A stretch of 64,000 bases of DNA from Clostridium felsineum DSM 794 (GTDB lineage Bacteria; Bacillota; Clostridia; Clostridiales; Clostridiaceae): the NCBI RefSeq assembly GCF_002006355.2, contig NZ_CP096980.1, positions 2,666,001 to 2,730,000 of the forward strand, given 5' to 3'. Both the position numbers and the translations under genes were made by a program. This document shows, in pieces, positions 1 to 8,996 of the stretch. Each line of letters opens with the position of its first letter. Within the stretch, counting starts at the first letter, position 1. The notes beneath the pieces are model-generated. The model was not told the origin of the DNA. It did no database searches and saw nothing but the letters and a program-made list of their open reading frames with translations.

Positions 1-44
1 ATACGATATATAATTATTATATAATATAAGGAGGAAAATCTATT

Positions 45-1379
45 TTGAATACTCCAAGAAAATTTTTAATCCTTGTGGTAATAATCAATATTCTGATTTT
101 CAACACTACACTTACACTTGCAAAGCCCCTTATGAAAACTTCAACTCCAAGTGTGCCAGCAGCTCCTAATAGTTTAACTTATTCTTCTGTAACAACAAAT
201 AGTGTAACCTTAAATTGGAATAAGGTTTCTGGTGCATCAGGCTATAGAATTTACAGAGCTTTGTCTAATGATTCAAATTATAGTTTAGTAACTACAATTT
301 CAACTAACACATACACAAATATTTCATTAACACTTAATACTAAATACTGGTATTTTGTACAAGCTTATAATCCATATGGTACCTCACTTGATTCTACACA
401 TATAAGTATTACAACTGATTCTGAATTATTAACTACAAAAAAATTAGTACTTGGATTCACAACCTATTATTATTCTGGAGATACCTCTTCATATAATTCA
501 ATAGTATCAAACGCAAGCAGTATTGATGAAATTGCAACACATACTTACTTAACAGATGGTAGTGGAAATATTTCGGGAATAGTTCCAACAAATCAAATAA
601 ACTATTCAAATAGCAATGCAATTAAAACTTTGGCTACAGTTCAAAATAACTTTGATGGTGCTATTTCAAAAAACTTACTTGAAAGCAGTACAAATAGACA
701 AACATTAATAGGTAATATATTAACTTCTTTAAAAAACAATGGGTACAAAGGCGTTAATATAGATTTGGAGGGTGTTTATTATTATGATAGAAGCTATTTA
801 ACAACTTTTATGAATGAACTTTATTCTACACTTAAACCACAAGGCTTCTATGTAACTATCTCTGTTCCTGCAAAAACAAGTGATAGTCCTAATGCTTCTT
901 GGAATGGTGCTTTCGATTATGCTAGCCTTTCTAAAGCAGCTGATCAAGTTATATTAATGGCTTACGATGAACACTATAGTGGGGGGACACCTGGTCCTAT
1001 AGCTTCAATTGGTTGGACACAAAATGTAGTCAAATATGCCTTAACAGTTATCCCAAAAGAAAAAATTTTATTAGGATCTGCTGCCTATGGCTACGATTGG
1101 TATTCTAACCAAGCTAAAGCATACAGTATTTATGGAATTTATAACTTATCATCAAAATATAATACACCTATAAACTGGGATTTAACGTCCAAGTCTCCCT
1201 ATTTCTACTACACCGATTTAAATGGAATAAATCATAGTGTGTGGTTTGAAAATGCCGAGAGTCTTAACTATAAACTAGATTTGGTAAACACTTACGATTT
1301 GGGAGGACTTGCTATATGGAGACTAGGTCTTGAAAATAGTGATTACTTTACAAGTATCAAAACAAAATTTAATAGGTAA
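45..1379 (+). CDS. Secreted fibronectin type III / GH18 glycosidase-like protein
   Basis: The 444-residue protein starts at TTG, 8 bases after a strong AGGAGG site. Residues 1-26 form a signal peptide (positive start, hydrophobic core, TLAKP cleavage region). Residues about 38-122 look like a fibronectin type III domain (TLNWNK, YRIYRA, YWYFVQAYN). Residues about 131-440 form a GH18 TIM barrel. The active-site strand reads GVNIDLEG with D240 and catalytic E242; an N replaces the earlier aspartate of the DxxDxDxE motif, as I recall for spore-cortex enzymes of the SleL/YaaH type. Likely substrates are peptidoglycan or another N-acetylglucosamine polymer outside the cell. A chitinase role is possible but less supported. 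The domain calls are firm; the substrate is inferred. Confidence 0.85.
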   Translation: MNTPRKFLILVVIINILIFNTTLTLAKPLMKTSTPSVPAAPNSLTYSSVTTNSVTLNWNKVSGASGYRIYRALSNDSNYSLVTTISTNTYTNISLTLNTKYWYFVQAYNPYGTSLDSTHISITTDSELLTTKKLVLGFTTYYYSGDTSSYNSIVSNASSIDEIATHTYLTDGSGNISGIVPTNQINYSNSNAIKTLATVQNNFDGAISKNLLESSTNRQTLIGNILTSLKNNGYKGVNIDLEGVYYYDRSYLTTFMNELYSTLKPQGFYVTISVPAKTSDSPNASWNGAFDYASLSKAADQVILMAYDEHYSGGTPGPIASIGWTQNVVKYALTVIPKEKILLGSAAYGYDWYSNQAKAYSIYGIYNLSSKYNTPINWDLTSKSPYFYYTDLNGINHSVWFENAESLNYKLDLVNTYDLGGLAIWRLGLENSDYFTSIKTKFNR

Positions 1380-1387
1380 CCCTCTAA

Positions 1388-1420
1388 TGGCTGCAAAATT
1401 TAATGCAGCTATTTTTAATT
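1388..1420 (+). terminator. Probable Rho-independent terminator after the GH18 gene
   Basis: A short stem (GGCTGCA with TGCAGCT, one G-T pair) is followed by ATTTTTAATTTT. It lies 8 bases past the GH18 stop codon. Confidence 0.55.
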
Positions 1421-1562
1421 TTATCTATTTAAATTCCAATATACTTTTTTATTGTCAAGTATTTCTATAACTTAACATTTCTTTATAAAATCTACACAAC
1501 TATTTAATACAATTAGTTTATAAAATTGATTACTATAATTAATTAAATTTTGGAGGTTTCGA

Positions 1563-3359
1563 ATGAGTATTAAAAAAAGTACCATAAAGGTATATGATAT
1601 GACCTGTTCTTCTTGTGAAAAGAAAATTGAAAAAGCATTAAAAAATCTTTCTGGCATTACTTACGTTAAAGCTAATTTTATCAAACAAACTGTTACTGTA
1701 GAGTACAACGATGATATCTGCACTTTGGCTATGATTAAAACTTCAATAAATAATGTAGGCTATAGAACGGAAACTAAAAATATTTATAAAATAATTGGAT
1801 TTATCTTCATTGCTCTTTTTATGATTTACATGAGTAATTCAGCTTCAGGCTTTGATATAACTTCAAAACTAAATGGAGCTACATATCTTATAATATTCTT
1901 TGTAGGAGTATTAACCTCAATCCACTGTGTTGGTATGTGCGGTGGTATAATGCTTTCTCAAAGCATTAGTAAAGAAACCAATAAGCCTTCCTCTATAAAA
2001 TCAACTATTTTCTATAATAGTGGAAGAATTTTATCCTATACTATTATGGGTGGACTAGTTGGTGCATTTGGTTCTGTATTTAATCTATCATTAGGTTTAA
2101 AATCTGCCCTACAAATATTTGCTGCCGTATTTATGATTATTATGGGACTTAACATAAGTGGTTTTAGCTTTTTTAGAAGAATTCAGCTAAAACTTCCTTT
2201 CTCAAAATATGTATTTAAAAAAGCTCCTAAAACACCATTTTTTATTGGAATGCTAAATGGCTTGATGCCTTGTGGTCCTCTGCAAACTATGCAGCTTTAT
2301 GCTCTAAGCACAGGAAGTCCTTTAAAGGGAGCTATTTCTATGTTTGTTTTTTCTCTAGGTACTATTCCCTTAATGCTAACCTTCGGTGTGTTTTCTTCGT
2401 ATATAAGTAAAGGAAGTACAAAAACCTTATTGAAATTTAGTGGTGTACTTGTAATGGCTTTAGGTATTATAATGGGCTTACGCGGATTAGCTCTCGCTGG
2501 TATAAATGTTCCTACTGTCAACAGCATAAGTGCCTCTGTACTGGCCTCTTCATCCTCAAATAAAAGTACTGACTCTAATTCCAAAGCAAAACTGGTAAAT
2601 GGAGTACAAGTAATTAAAATGACTGCTGATGAAAATGGTTATACGCCAAATGGACTATATGTTGAAAAAAATAAACCTGTAAAGTGGATTATATACGGAA
2701 AATCTTTAAATTCCTGTAATGGAACTGTTGAAATTCCATCACTAAATAAAGAGATGGTTTTAAAGCCTGGTGAAAATATAATTGAATTCACACCAAAAAA
2801 TAATGATATTTCCTTTAGTTGCTCAATGGGCATGATTAGAGGAGTAATCAAAGTTGTAGATAATTTAGCTTCAGTAGATACCTCTAAAAATGATTCTTCA
2901 ATTCCAAAGTCGAATGGTTCAATGAGCTGTTGTACTGGAAATTCTTCCTCCTCTAATTCTAGTATTTATGGAAATGATTTATCAAAGGTTCCTACAGCTA
3001 CTCTAATTAATAAGGCTAGTATATCTCAAAATGTTCAAACTTTAACACTTACAGGTAAAGGATATGAGTTCAAACCTCTTATAGCCGTATTAAATAAAGC
3101 TATAGACACAAATTTAACCTTAGATTTAAGTAATTTTGATAATCCTAGTGGCGAATACTCCATAATAAATCTTACTACACAAGAAACTGTAACCACATTT
3201 AATTACGACAAATCGCCAATTAATGTAACTTTTAAAATAAATTCAAGCGGACGATATGGAATAACAAAAAGTGGCAGTTTATTAGAAGTAATAGAAGTAG
3301 TTGATGATTTGAATACTGTAGATTTAGAACAAATTAGATCAAAATATTTAGGCAACTAA
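1563..3359 (+). CDS. HMA + DsbD-like (UreH/TauE-type) membrane + cupredoxin fusion protein
   Basis: This 598-residue protein joins several metal-handling parts. Residues 5-70 are a heavy-metal-associated domain with MTCSSC (C15, C18). Residues about 75-310 hold six to seven membrane segments of the DsbD_2/sulfite-exporter-like family, with the paired motifs CVGMCGG and NGLMPCGPLQ. Residues about 340-430 form a cupredoxin-like domain with a cysteine (SLNSCNG) and a CSMGM ligand loop, as in clostridial proteins that bind copper. A Ser/Asn linker with SCC follows, then a second beta-sandwich (about 470-585) without obvious ligands. The likely role is moving or sensing copper (or electrons) across the membrane. 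Start ATG follows TGGAGG. It stands alone between a terminator and a convergent two-component system. Confidence 0.8.
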   Translation: MSIKKSTIKVYDMTCSSCEKKIEKALKNLSGITYVKANFIKQTVTVEYNDDICTLAMIKTSINNVGYRTETKNIYKIIGFIFIALFMIYMSNSASGFDITSKLNGATYLIIFFVGVLTSIHCVGMCGGIMLSQSISKETNKPSSIKSTIFYNSGRILSYTIMGGLVGAFGSVFNLSLGLKSALQIFAAVFMIIMGLNISGFSFFRRIQLKLPFSKYVFKKAPKTPFFIGMLNGLMPCGPLQTMQLYALSTGSPLKGAISMFVFSLGTIPLMLTFGVFSSYISKGSTKTLLKFSGVLVMALGIIMGLRGLALAGINVPTVNSISASVLASSSSNKSTDSNSKAKLVNGVQVIKMTADENGYTPNGLYVEKNKPVKWIIYGKSLNSCNGTVEIPSLNKEMVLKPGENIIEFTPKNNDISFSCSMGMIRGVIKVVDNLASVDTSKNDSSIPKSNGSMSCCTGNSSSSNSSIYGNDLSKVPTATLINKASISQNVQTLTLTGKGYEFKPLIAVLNKAIDTNLTLDLSNFDNPSGEYSIINLTTQETVTTFNYDKSPINVTFKINSSGRYGITKSGSLLEVIEVVDDLNTVDLEQIRSKYLGN

Positions 3360-3362
3360 TTT

Positions 3363-3397
3363 AAGGCAGGGAATATTGTTTAACTATTCCCTGCTTT
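3363..3397. terminator. Bidirectional terminator between convergent genes
   Basis: A 13-bp stem (AAGGCAGGGAATA with TATTCCCTGCTTT) flanked by A and T tracts lies between the metal-handling protein gene and the histidine kinase gene. It overlaps the kinase stop codon. Confidence 0.8.
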
Positions 3398-4756
3398 AAA
3401 TTTAGAAAAGTATACTATAAATTCAGAACCGTATCCTTCTTTGCTTTCAACATTAATATCTGCTGAATGAAGATCTAATATGGTTTTTACAATTGCCAAA
3501 CCTATTCCATTTCCTAATGCTTTATGTCTGCTTTTATCTCCTCTATATAATCTTTCAAATACATATGGTACATCTTCCTCTTTTATTCCAATGCCATTGT
3601 CTTTAATCTTAAAAATCACCTTATCTCCATTTTCTTCAAGTGAAATCCATATATCTCCTTTGTCTTTATTAAATTTTACAGAATTTGATAACAAATTTAC
3701 AAATACTTGTTTCAGTTTGTTGTAATCTCCTAAAGTGCTATAATCACCCTTAGCCACATCTAAATGAATTTTTATGTTTCTCTTTTTTGCTATATTATTA
3801 AACTCATTGCATACTATTTTAACTAAATCATCTAAAAATAGCTTATCCATATTTAATGATGTCTGCTCTGCTTCAAACTTTTTAAGTAAATCTAAATTAT
3901 TTAAGAGCTTTCCAAACCTTATTACCTCTTCATTTAGTTTATTTAACCTTTCACCAGTAACTGGTATTACTCCATCTATCATAGCTTCTAAATTATTTTG
4001 TAGTACATTTAAAGGAGTTCTGATTTCATGAGATATGTCTGATACAAGCCTTCTTCTTAATAGATTTTGATGTTTTAATGTGCCACCAAGCATATTAATG
4101 CTTTTAATAAGATCATTTATTTCAACAATATTGCTTTTTACTTCGGATCTAAATTCATAATTCCCCTTTGAAAATTGAACTGAGGTCTCTGAAACCTTCT
4201 TAATTGAAAACGAAACACCTTTAGATACAAGTAAACTTAATATTGCTACTATAACAATGGCTATAAATACGCTTAAAATTATACCTTGGTTTATTGAGTT
4301 TTTAAAATTAATATCTGCCTCTGATAATATTACTGCATGATATTGCCCAATTACAGCATACCCAACTATTCTTTTATTGACCTTTATGGGCAACGTTTTA
4401 GAGCTATACACTCCACTATTTTCAGTTTTCATAATCCAATGATTACTATTTTTAATATCATTCGGATTCATACCCCAAATAACTTTTTTTGAACCATCAA
4501 GTAAAGTTAGACAATAATCACTCATATAAGCTTCGTGCATCATTTCACTTCCTGAATTTTGCGTCCACCTTTTATCCCTTTTATAAATTTCCTCAAAATA
4601 ACTTACAATTCTTATATCTCTTTGCTTTTGAATATCAATCATATATTTATCAAAGGTAGTTTTCATAGCTATATTTACAAAAATGGCTGATAAAATTACC
4701 CCTGCCATTGTACAGATTATTAATATAGTACTAACTTCCCTTCTTATACTTCTCAT
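3380..4756 (-). CDS. Membrane sensor histidine kinase, HAMP type
   Basis: The 458-residue kinase has a membrane segment at about 8-30, an extracytoplasmic sensor at 31-155, a second membrane segment at about 157-178 and HAMP to about 230. A HisKA domain contains SHEIRTPLN (H243). The ATPase domain has its N box (NLLSNSVKFN), DNGIGI and GNGIGLAI. The sensing part is short and shows no domain I recognise. The start overlaps the regulator gene in an ATGA arrangement, so the two are translationally coupled. The kinase core resembles BaeS-like enzymes. The signal is unknown; the neighbouring metal and redox genes are the only hint. Confidence 0.88.
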   Translation of the reverse strand: MRSIRREVSTILIICTMAGVILSAIFVNIAMKTTFDKYMIDIQKQRDIRIVSYFEEIYKRDKRWTQNSGSEMMHEAYMSDYCLTLLDGSKKVIWGMNPNDIKNSNHWIMKTENSGVYSSKTLPIKVNKRIVGYAVIGQYHAVILSEADINFKNSINQGIILSVFIAIVIVAILSLLVSKGVSFSIKKVSETSVQFSKGNYEFRSEVKSNIVEINDLIKSINMLGGTLKHQNLLRRRLVSDISHEIRTPLNVLQNNLEAMIDGVIPVTGERLNKLNEEVIRFGKLLNNLDLLKKFEAEQTSLNMDKLFLDDLVKIVCNEFNNIAKKRNIKIHLDVAKGDYSTLGDYNKLKQVFVNLLSNSVKFNKDKGDIWISLEENGDKVIFKIKDNGIGIKEEDVPYVFERLYRGDKSRHKALGNGIGLAIVKTILDLHSADINVESKEGYGSEFIVYFSKFKAGNS

Positions 4757-5436
4757 AAAATATCACCACCAAATTTATATCCAAGCTTAGTAACGGTTAT
4801 AATATATTTGGGGTTTCTAGTATCTTCCTCTATCTTTTTCCTTATATTTTTTATATGAACATCGATGGTCCTATCTGTACCATCGAAATCTATACCAAAA
4901 ACTTTTTCAATCAACCTTTCTCTGCTTAAAACTCTACCTTTACTCAAAACCAGTGCATATAATATATCAAATTCATTAGGTGTTAAGCTTATTTCATTAT
5001 TATTAACTACTACCATCCTTTTATCACTGTAGATCTTTAAATTTCCATTATCAAGGATAATTACTTCTTCCTTATCATAAAGTCGTCTAAAAAGAGCATT
5101 TACTCTTGCTATAAGCTCTCTTGGACTAAATGGTTTTAGTAAATATTCGTCTGCTCCCATATTCAATCCTTCTATCCTATCCTTTAAAGAAACCTTAGCT
5201 GTTAAAATAAATATATATACATCTGAAATTCTTCTTAGTACTCTACAAACTTCTTCACCATCAATATCTGGAAGCATCAAGTCTAAAATAACTAATTTAA
5301 ATTTCACTTTTTTAAATAATTCAATAGCCTCTATTCCTTGTGTTGTTGAATATACCTTATATCCTTCTTTTTTTAAATATGCCTCTATAATTTCAAGTAC
5401 GTTTTCTTCATCTTCAACTACTAATATATTTTTCAC
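4753..5436 (-). CDS. OmpR-family response regulator
   Basis: A receiver domain (acidic VEDEE; phosphoacceptor D52 in VILDLMLPD; KPFS lysine) is joined to a winged-helix DNA-binding domain with NEFDILYAL, GRVLSRERL and TIDVHIKNIRKK. I place the start at GTG 5436, 227 residues, because AGAGG lies 8 bases upstream. An in-frame GTG 9 bases earlier overlaps that site. It is the first gene of the pair with the kinase and probably regulates its own operon. Confidence 0.88.
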   Translation of the reverse strand: MKNILVVEDEENVLEIIEAYLKKEGYKVYSTTQGIEAIELFKKVKFKLVILDLMLPDIDGEEVCRVLRRISDVYIFILTAKVSLKDRIEGLNMGADEYLLKPFSPRELIARVNALFRRLYDKEEVIILDNGNLKIYSDKRMVVVNNNEISLTPNEFDILYALVLSKGRVLSRERLIEKVFGIDFDGTDRTIDVHIKNIRKKIEEDTRNPKYIITVTKLGYKFGGDIL

Positions 5437-5512
5437 AAAGTTCACCTCTATTTTATATATGATATATTTTTATTATAAACAATTTTTTTGTAGTTTTTGT
5501 GAAGAAAGTCAA

Positions 5513-5545
5513 AGAAATCTAGCAAAAAGTGTTTGCTAGATTTCT
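5513..5545. terminator. Hairpin downstream of gpx
   Basis: A perfect 14-bp stem (AGAAATCTAGCAAA) with a 5-base loop lies 11 bases beyond the gpx stop codon. The T tract on the minus strand is short (TTTGACTTT), so termination strength is uncertain. Confidence 0.65.
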
Positions 5546-5556
5546 TATAATAATTT

Positions 5557-6102
5557 TTATAATAGTTTTTCTATATCAGAAGCTATTTCTTTTGGTTCTG
5601 ATGTTGGTTCAAACCTTTTTACAACATTTCCTTCTTTATCTATTAAGAATTTTGTGAAATTCCACTTTACTGAATCACCCTCTAGAAAACTTGGAAAATT
5701 CTTTTCTAAAACATCTAAAAGTGTTTTTCCTATCTTATGTTCCATATTAAATCCTTTAAATGGAGCATTTTCTGTTAAATATTTAAATAGTGGCTGAGCA
5801 TTTTCTCCTCTTACATCTCCCTTTTCAAATAGCTGAAAAGTTACTCCATAATTAATCTTGCAGAAGTTCTTTACTTCATCATTATTTCCTGGTTCTTGCT
5901 CCGCAAACTGATTACTTGGAAAACCTAATATTTCAAATCCTCTATCTTTATATTCCTTATATAGTTCTTCAAGTCCTTCATATTGTGGTGTAAAACCACA
6001 TTTACTTGCAGTATTTACTATTACTAAAACCTTTCCTTTATATTCTTCTAAAGAAACCTCTTTTCCTTCTATAGTTTTTGCTTTAAAATCATAAACTGAC
6101 AT
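5557..6102 (-). CDS. gpx: Glutathione peroxidase-family thiol peroxidase
   Basis: The 181-residue protein is full length for the family. It carries NTASKCGFT with a cysteine (C35), not selenocysteine, at the peroxidatic position, then GFPSNQF with the catalytic glutamine, and WNFTKFL with the tryptophan and asparagine. Non-seleno bacterial members usually take electrons from thioredoxin rather than glutathione. The thioredoxin reductase-like gene 61 bases upstream fits that. No strong ribosome binding site lies just before ATG 6102; the nearest GGGAGG is about 40 bases away. The protein start nevertheless matches the family. It probably shares the promoter upstream of the flavoprotein gene. 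Confidence 0.9.
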   Translation of the reverse strand: MSVYDFKAKTIEGKEVSLEEYKGKVLVIVNTASKCGFTPQYEGLEELYKEYKDRGFEILGFPSNQFAEQEPGNNDEVKNFCKINYGVTFQLFEKGDVRGENAQPLFKYLTENAPFKGFNMEHKIGKTLLDVLEKNFPSFLEGDSVKWNFTKFLIDKEGNVVKRFEPTSEPKEIASDIEKLL

Positions 6103-6163
6103 AATGTATTGACTAAACTCTGTAAATTTAAAGAATCTAGTCTTCCTCCCTTCATCTTTTTAT

Positions 6164-7021
6164 TTATTTAATTTTATCTATGTAACCTACAGCATTAAGG
6201 GCAGCTATCTGCCCCTGTCCTGCAGCTTTCATATACTGATATGGTTTTCCAGCACAATCTCCTGCCGCAAAACAACCTTCTATATTAGTTTTCATGTTTA
6301 TATCAACAGCTATATGTTCCCTATCCATTAAAAGACCTGGAACCAATTGACTCGGTGCTACACTATCTTTTATTATAAATACAGCATCTGTTTTAATTTT
6401 ATCTTTATATGTTTTTAAATAACTTACTTTGTCATCTCCTAATATTTCAAGCGGTTTGTCTTCAATAATCTCTATATATTTTTTCAAATTAACCTGTCCT
6501 TTATACATAGGCAAATAATAAACTTTTTCCGCAAGTTCACTTACATAGTTAGCATCTTCTTCCGCTTCTTTTGTATAACCTATTATTGTTACAACTTTTT
6601 CCTTATATAAAGGTGCATCACAAGTAGCACAATATCCTACACCTCTACCAAGTAGTTTTTCTTCACCATTTAAAGGTTTAGAAAACTCCACTCCTGATGC
6701 CATTATTACTGAAGTTGCTTCATACATTTTTTCGTTAACAGAAAGCGCAAAATATTCTCCCATAGAATATATTGAATTTACTCTTTCTTTTTTAATTTCA
6801 ATATTCATATGCTTTACGTGCTCTAAGAATTTTTCCTTAAGCCCTATTCCTGAAATATCATATATTCCAAGATAATTATTTATTTTAGGGGCCTTTAGAA
6901 GTTTATTACTTAAATTTTCATTTCCAAATAATATAACCTTTTTATTTCTTATTACTGCATTTATTGCTGCTGATAAACCTGCTGGTCCACTTCCTATTAT
7001 GGCCACATCATATCTGTCCAC
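6164..7021 (-). CDS. trxB: Ferredoxin-type thioredoxin reductase (FFTR-like flavoprotein)
   Basis: The protein (285 residues from GTG 7021) has an N-terminal FAD motif (IIGSGPAGLSAA), the redox pair CATC (C131, C134) and a C-terminal FAD motif (GCFAAGDC). Where NADPH-dependent enzymes have GGGxSA and HRRxxxR, it reads IIGYTKEAEEDA and VYYLPMYKG. This matches the pyridine-nucleotide-independent, ferredoxin-linked FFTR class described from clostridia. It probably reduces thioredoxin with electrons from ferredoxin. I prefer GTG 7021 because GAGGTG lies 6 bases upstream and the protein then starts VDRYDVAIIG, like the family; a TTG at 7048 is the alternative. It precedes gpx. Confidence 0.85.
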   Translation of the reverse strand: MDRYDVAIIGSGPAGLSAAINAVIRNKKVILFGNENLSNKLLKAPKINNYLGIYDISGIGLKEKFLEHVKHMNIEIKKERVNSIYSMGEYFALSVNEKMYEATSVIMASGVEFSKPLNGEEKLLGRGVGYCATCDAPLYKEKVVTIIGYTKEAEEDANYVSELAEKVYYLPMYKGQVNLKKYIEIIEDKPLEILGDDKVSYLKTYKDKIKTDAVFIIKDSVAPSQLVPGLLMDREHIAVDINMKTNIEGCFAAGDCAGKPYQYMKAAGQGQIAALNAVGYIDKIK

Positions 7022-7097
7022 ATCATTCACCTCACTAATTATGTTCAAAAGACATTTGCCAAATTGTATTTTGTCAAATTCGATTGACTACAATTGA

Positions 7098-7126
7098 ATT
7101 ATAATACTAAATTCTATCAATGTCAA
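7098..7126 (-). promoter_or_regulatory. Consensus sigma-A promoter for trxB-gpx
   Basis: TTGACA (7126-7121) and TATAAT (7103-7098) are exact consensus boxes 17 bases apart. They lie about 80 bases before the flavoprotein start. A GAATT...AATTC repeat (7096-7114) spans the -10 box, and a second imperfect repeat lies at 7060-7096. Confidence 0.85.
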
Positions 7127-7160
7127 CAGTTATTTAATATAATTTATTTTTAAATAACAA

Positions 7161-7207
7161 AAAGGGGCTGTTGCAAAACTAAAAAATAGTTTTGCAATAG
7201 CTCCTTT
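7161..7207. terminator. Terminal hairpin of IS1182 copy 1
   Basis: The left end forms an extended stem: an 11-bp perfect core (TTGCAAAACTA with TAGTTTTGCAA) and outer pairs AAAGG/CCTTT and GCT/AGC. It probably blocks read-in transcription toward the transposase. The same structure occurs at 20371-20417. Confidence 0.7.
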
Positions 7208-7220
7208 GTTGTATATAAAA

Positions 7221-7246
7221 AATGTGAGTTCCGAAGAACTCACATT
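7221..7246 (+). promoter_or_regulatory. Second leader hairpin before transposase, copy 1
   Basis: A perfect 11-bp stem (AATGTGAGTTC) with a CGAA tetraloop lies 17 bases before the transposase ATG. A TATAAT follows at 7252-7257. No Shine-Dalgarno sequence precedes the ATG, so expression is probably low. Identical in copy 2 at 20431-20456. Confidence 0.6.
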
Positions 7247-7263
7247 GATTGTATAATTAAATT

Positions 7264-8874
7264 ATGAACGTAACTAAATTATACACAAAAAATTATAATC
7301 AATTTAATGATAATTTGCAACTTATATTACCATTAAATTTAGAAAACTTAATACCAGAAGATGATTCGGTTCGTTTGCTAAGCTATTTGTTGGAGGGATT
7401 AAATTATAAAAAATTGTACAAGGCGTATTCTTCCGTAGGAAGAAAATCAGCAGTTGAACCCAAAATCATGTTCAAAATAATATCTTATGCTTATTCTCAA
7501 AATATTTATTCAAGTAGAAAGATAGAAAAAGCATGCAAAAGAGATATAAATTTCAAATGGCTACTTCAAGGCTTTAAAGCACCTGATCACGCTACTATAA
7601 GTAGATTTCGAAAAAAATATCTTTCAAATGAAGTGATTGAAGATTTATTTTATCAACAAGTTAACTATTTAGCTAAAGAAAAAGAATTATTATTTGAAAA
7701 TGTATTTATCGATGGTACTAAAATTGAGGCAAATGCCAACCGATATACTTTTGTTTGGAAGAAAGCTATTTATAAAAATGAAGGTAAGATGTTTGATAAA
7801 ATTATTGCTCTTGTTAAAACCATTAATCTTGAAAGATTAATGAAATTCACTATTGAGAGAGAAACTTTGATTGATGATATAAACAAAATTCTTCAATGGC
7901 TTTTATTTGAAAAAGAAAAAAGAAATATAGAGTTTGTTCATGGAATCGGTAAAAGAAAAACTGCAATTCAAAAGTGGATAGAACAACTATCACAATATAA
8001 AGAAAGACAAGAAAAATATAATTTAAGTAAGAAAATATTTTCAAAAAGAAATAGCTATTCTAAAACTGATACTGATGCAACTTTCATGCATATGAAAGAT
8101 GATCATATGAGAAATGGTCAATTAAAACCTGCCTATAATGTACAAATAGCAGTTGATAGTGAATATGTAACTGGTGTTGGAGTATTTGATGATAGAAATG
8201 ATATAGCAACATTAATACCAATGATTACTAATATGCAAGAAAAAATTGGTCATAAATATACTAATGTGATTGCAGATTCTGGTTACGAAAGTGAAGAAAA
8301 CTATTTGTTTTTAGAGTCTAATAATCAAATACCATATATAAAACCTCAAACTTATGAGAAATGGAAAAAAAGAAGTTTTAAAAACGACATCAGTAAGCGT
8401 GAAAATATGAAATATGATGTTAAAACAGATACATATATTTGTCATAATAATAGAAAATTATTCCCATCATATATTATTCATAAAAAATCTGCAAGTGGGT
8501 ATACGTCTGAGGTTACTGTTTATGAATGTGAAAATTGCGATAACTGCACTTTGAAATCAAAGTGCACAAAAGCAAAGAATAACCGAAAAATGCAGGTTTC
8601 AAAGACTTTTATTAAAAAGCGTCAAATTTCATACAACAATATCAAAACTGAATTGGGAACTAAATTGAGAATGAACAGATCTATTCAAGTTGAAGGTGCG
8701 TTTGGAATTTTAAAAAGCGACTATGAATTCAAAAGATTTTTAACACGTGGAAAAAATAGTGTAAAAACTGAATTTATTTTGCTTTGTTTTGGATATAACA
8801 TTAACAAATTACATTTAAAAATCCAAAATGAAAGAACTCAAAAGTATCTTCACGAATTAAAAACTATTTCCTAA
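7264..8874 (+). CDS. IS1182-family transposase, copy 1
   Basis: The 536-residue transposase has an N-terminal DUF772 domain (residues about 20-120, with the ATISRFRKKY segment) and a DDE catalytic core. Acidic residues are visible in VFIDGTKIEANA, VIADSGYESEE and VEGAFGILKSDYEFKRF. A cysteine cluster (ECENCDNCTLKSKC) lies before the last part, as is common in this family. The frame is intact, and the protein is identical to the copy at 20474, so both elements may be active or recently copied. There is no ribosome binding site before the ATG. Confidence 0.95.
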   Translation: MNVTKLYTKNYNQFNDNLQLILPLNLENLIPEDDSVRLLSYLLEGLNYKKLYKAYSSVGRKSAVEPKIMFKIISYAYSQNIYSSRKIEKACKRDINFKWLLQGFKAPDHATISRFRKKYLSNEVIEDLFYQQVNYLAKEKELLFENVFIDGTKIEANANRYTFVWKKAIYKNEGKMFDKIIALVKTINLERLMKFTIERETLIDDINKILQWLLFEKEKRNIEFVHGIGKRKTAIQKWIEQLSQYKERQEKYNLSKKIFSKRNSYSKTDTDATFMHMKDDHMRNGQLKPAYNVQIAVDSEYVTGVGVFDDRNDIATLIPMITNMQEKIGHKYTNVIADSGYESEENYLFLESNNQIPYIKPQTYEKWKKRSFKNDISKRENMKYDVKTDTYICHNNRKLFPSYIIHKKSASGYTSEVTVYECENCDNCTLKSKCTKAKNNRKMQVSKTFIKKRQISYNNIKTELGTKLRMNRSIQVEGAFGILKSDYEFKRFLTRGKNSVKTEFILLCFGYNINKLHLKIQNERTQKYLHELKTIS

Positions 8875-8977
8875 TTATGGAATAATATAGTTAGGTTTAT
8901 TTTAGTGCGTCAAAATCTCATGGAAATTCAAATAATTAATATAGTATTTAAAATATTAGGCAATTTTATAGCTTAAA

Positions 8978-8996
8978 CAAAAAAAGAGCATCGCTC
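8978..8996 (-). terminator. Terminator-like hairpin in the IS right end serving deoA
   Basis: Read on the minus strand, GAGCGATGCTC is followed by a run of seven or more T. It lies about 60 bases past the deoA stop codon, where no native terminator is left. The equivalent hairpin in copy 2 is at 22188-22206 beyond gshB. Confidence 0.5.

Noticed and set aside
2297..2584. Antisense open frames opposite many genes, such as this one
   Set aside because: They follow from codon bias of the real gene on the other strand and have no ribosome sites or recognisable domains.
5557..6102. A selenocysteine glutathione peroxidase
   Set aside because: The active-site codon encodes cysteine, and there is no in-frame TGA at that position.
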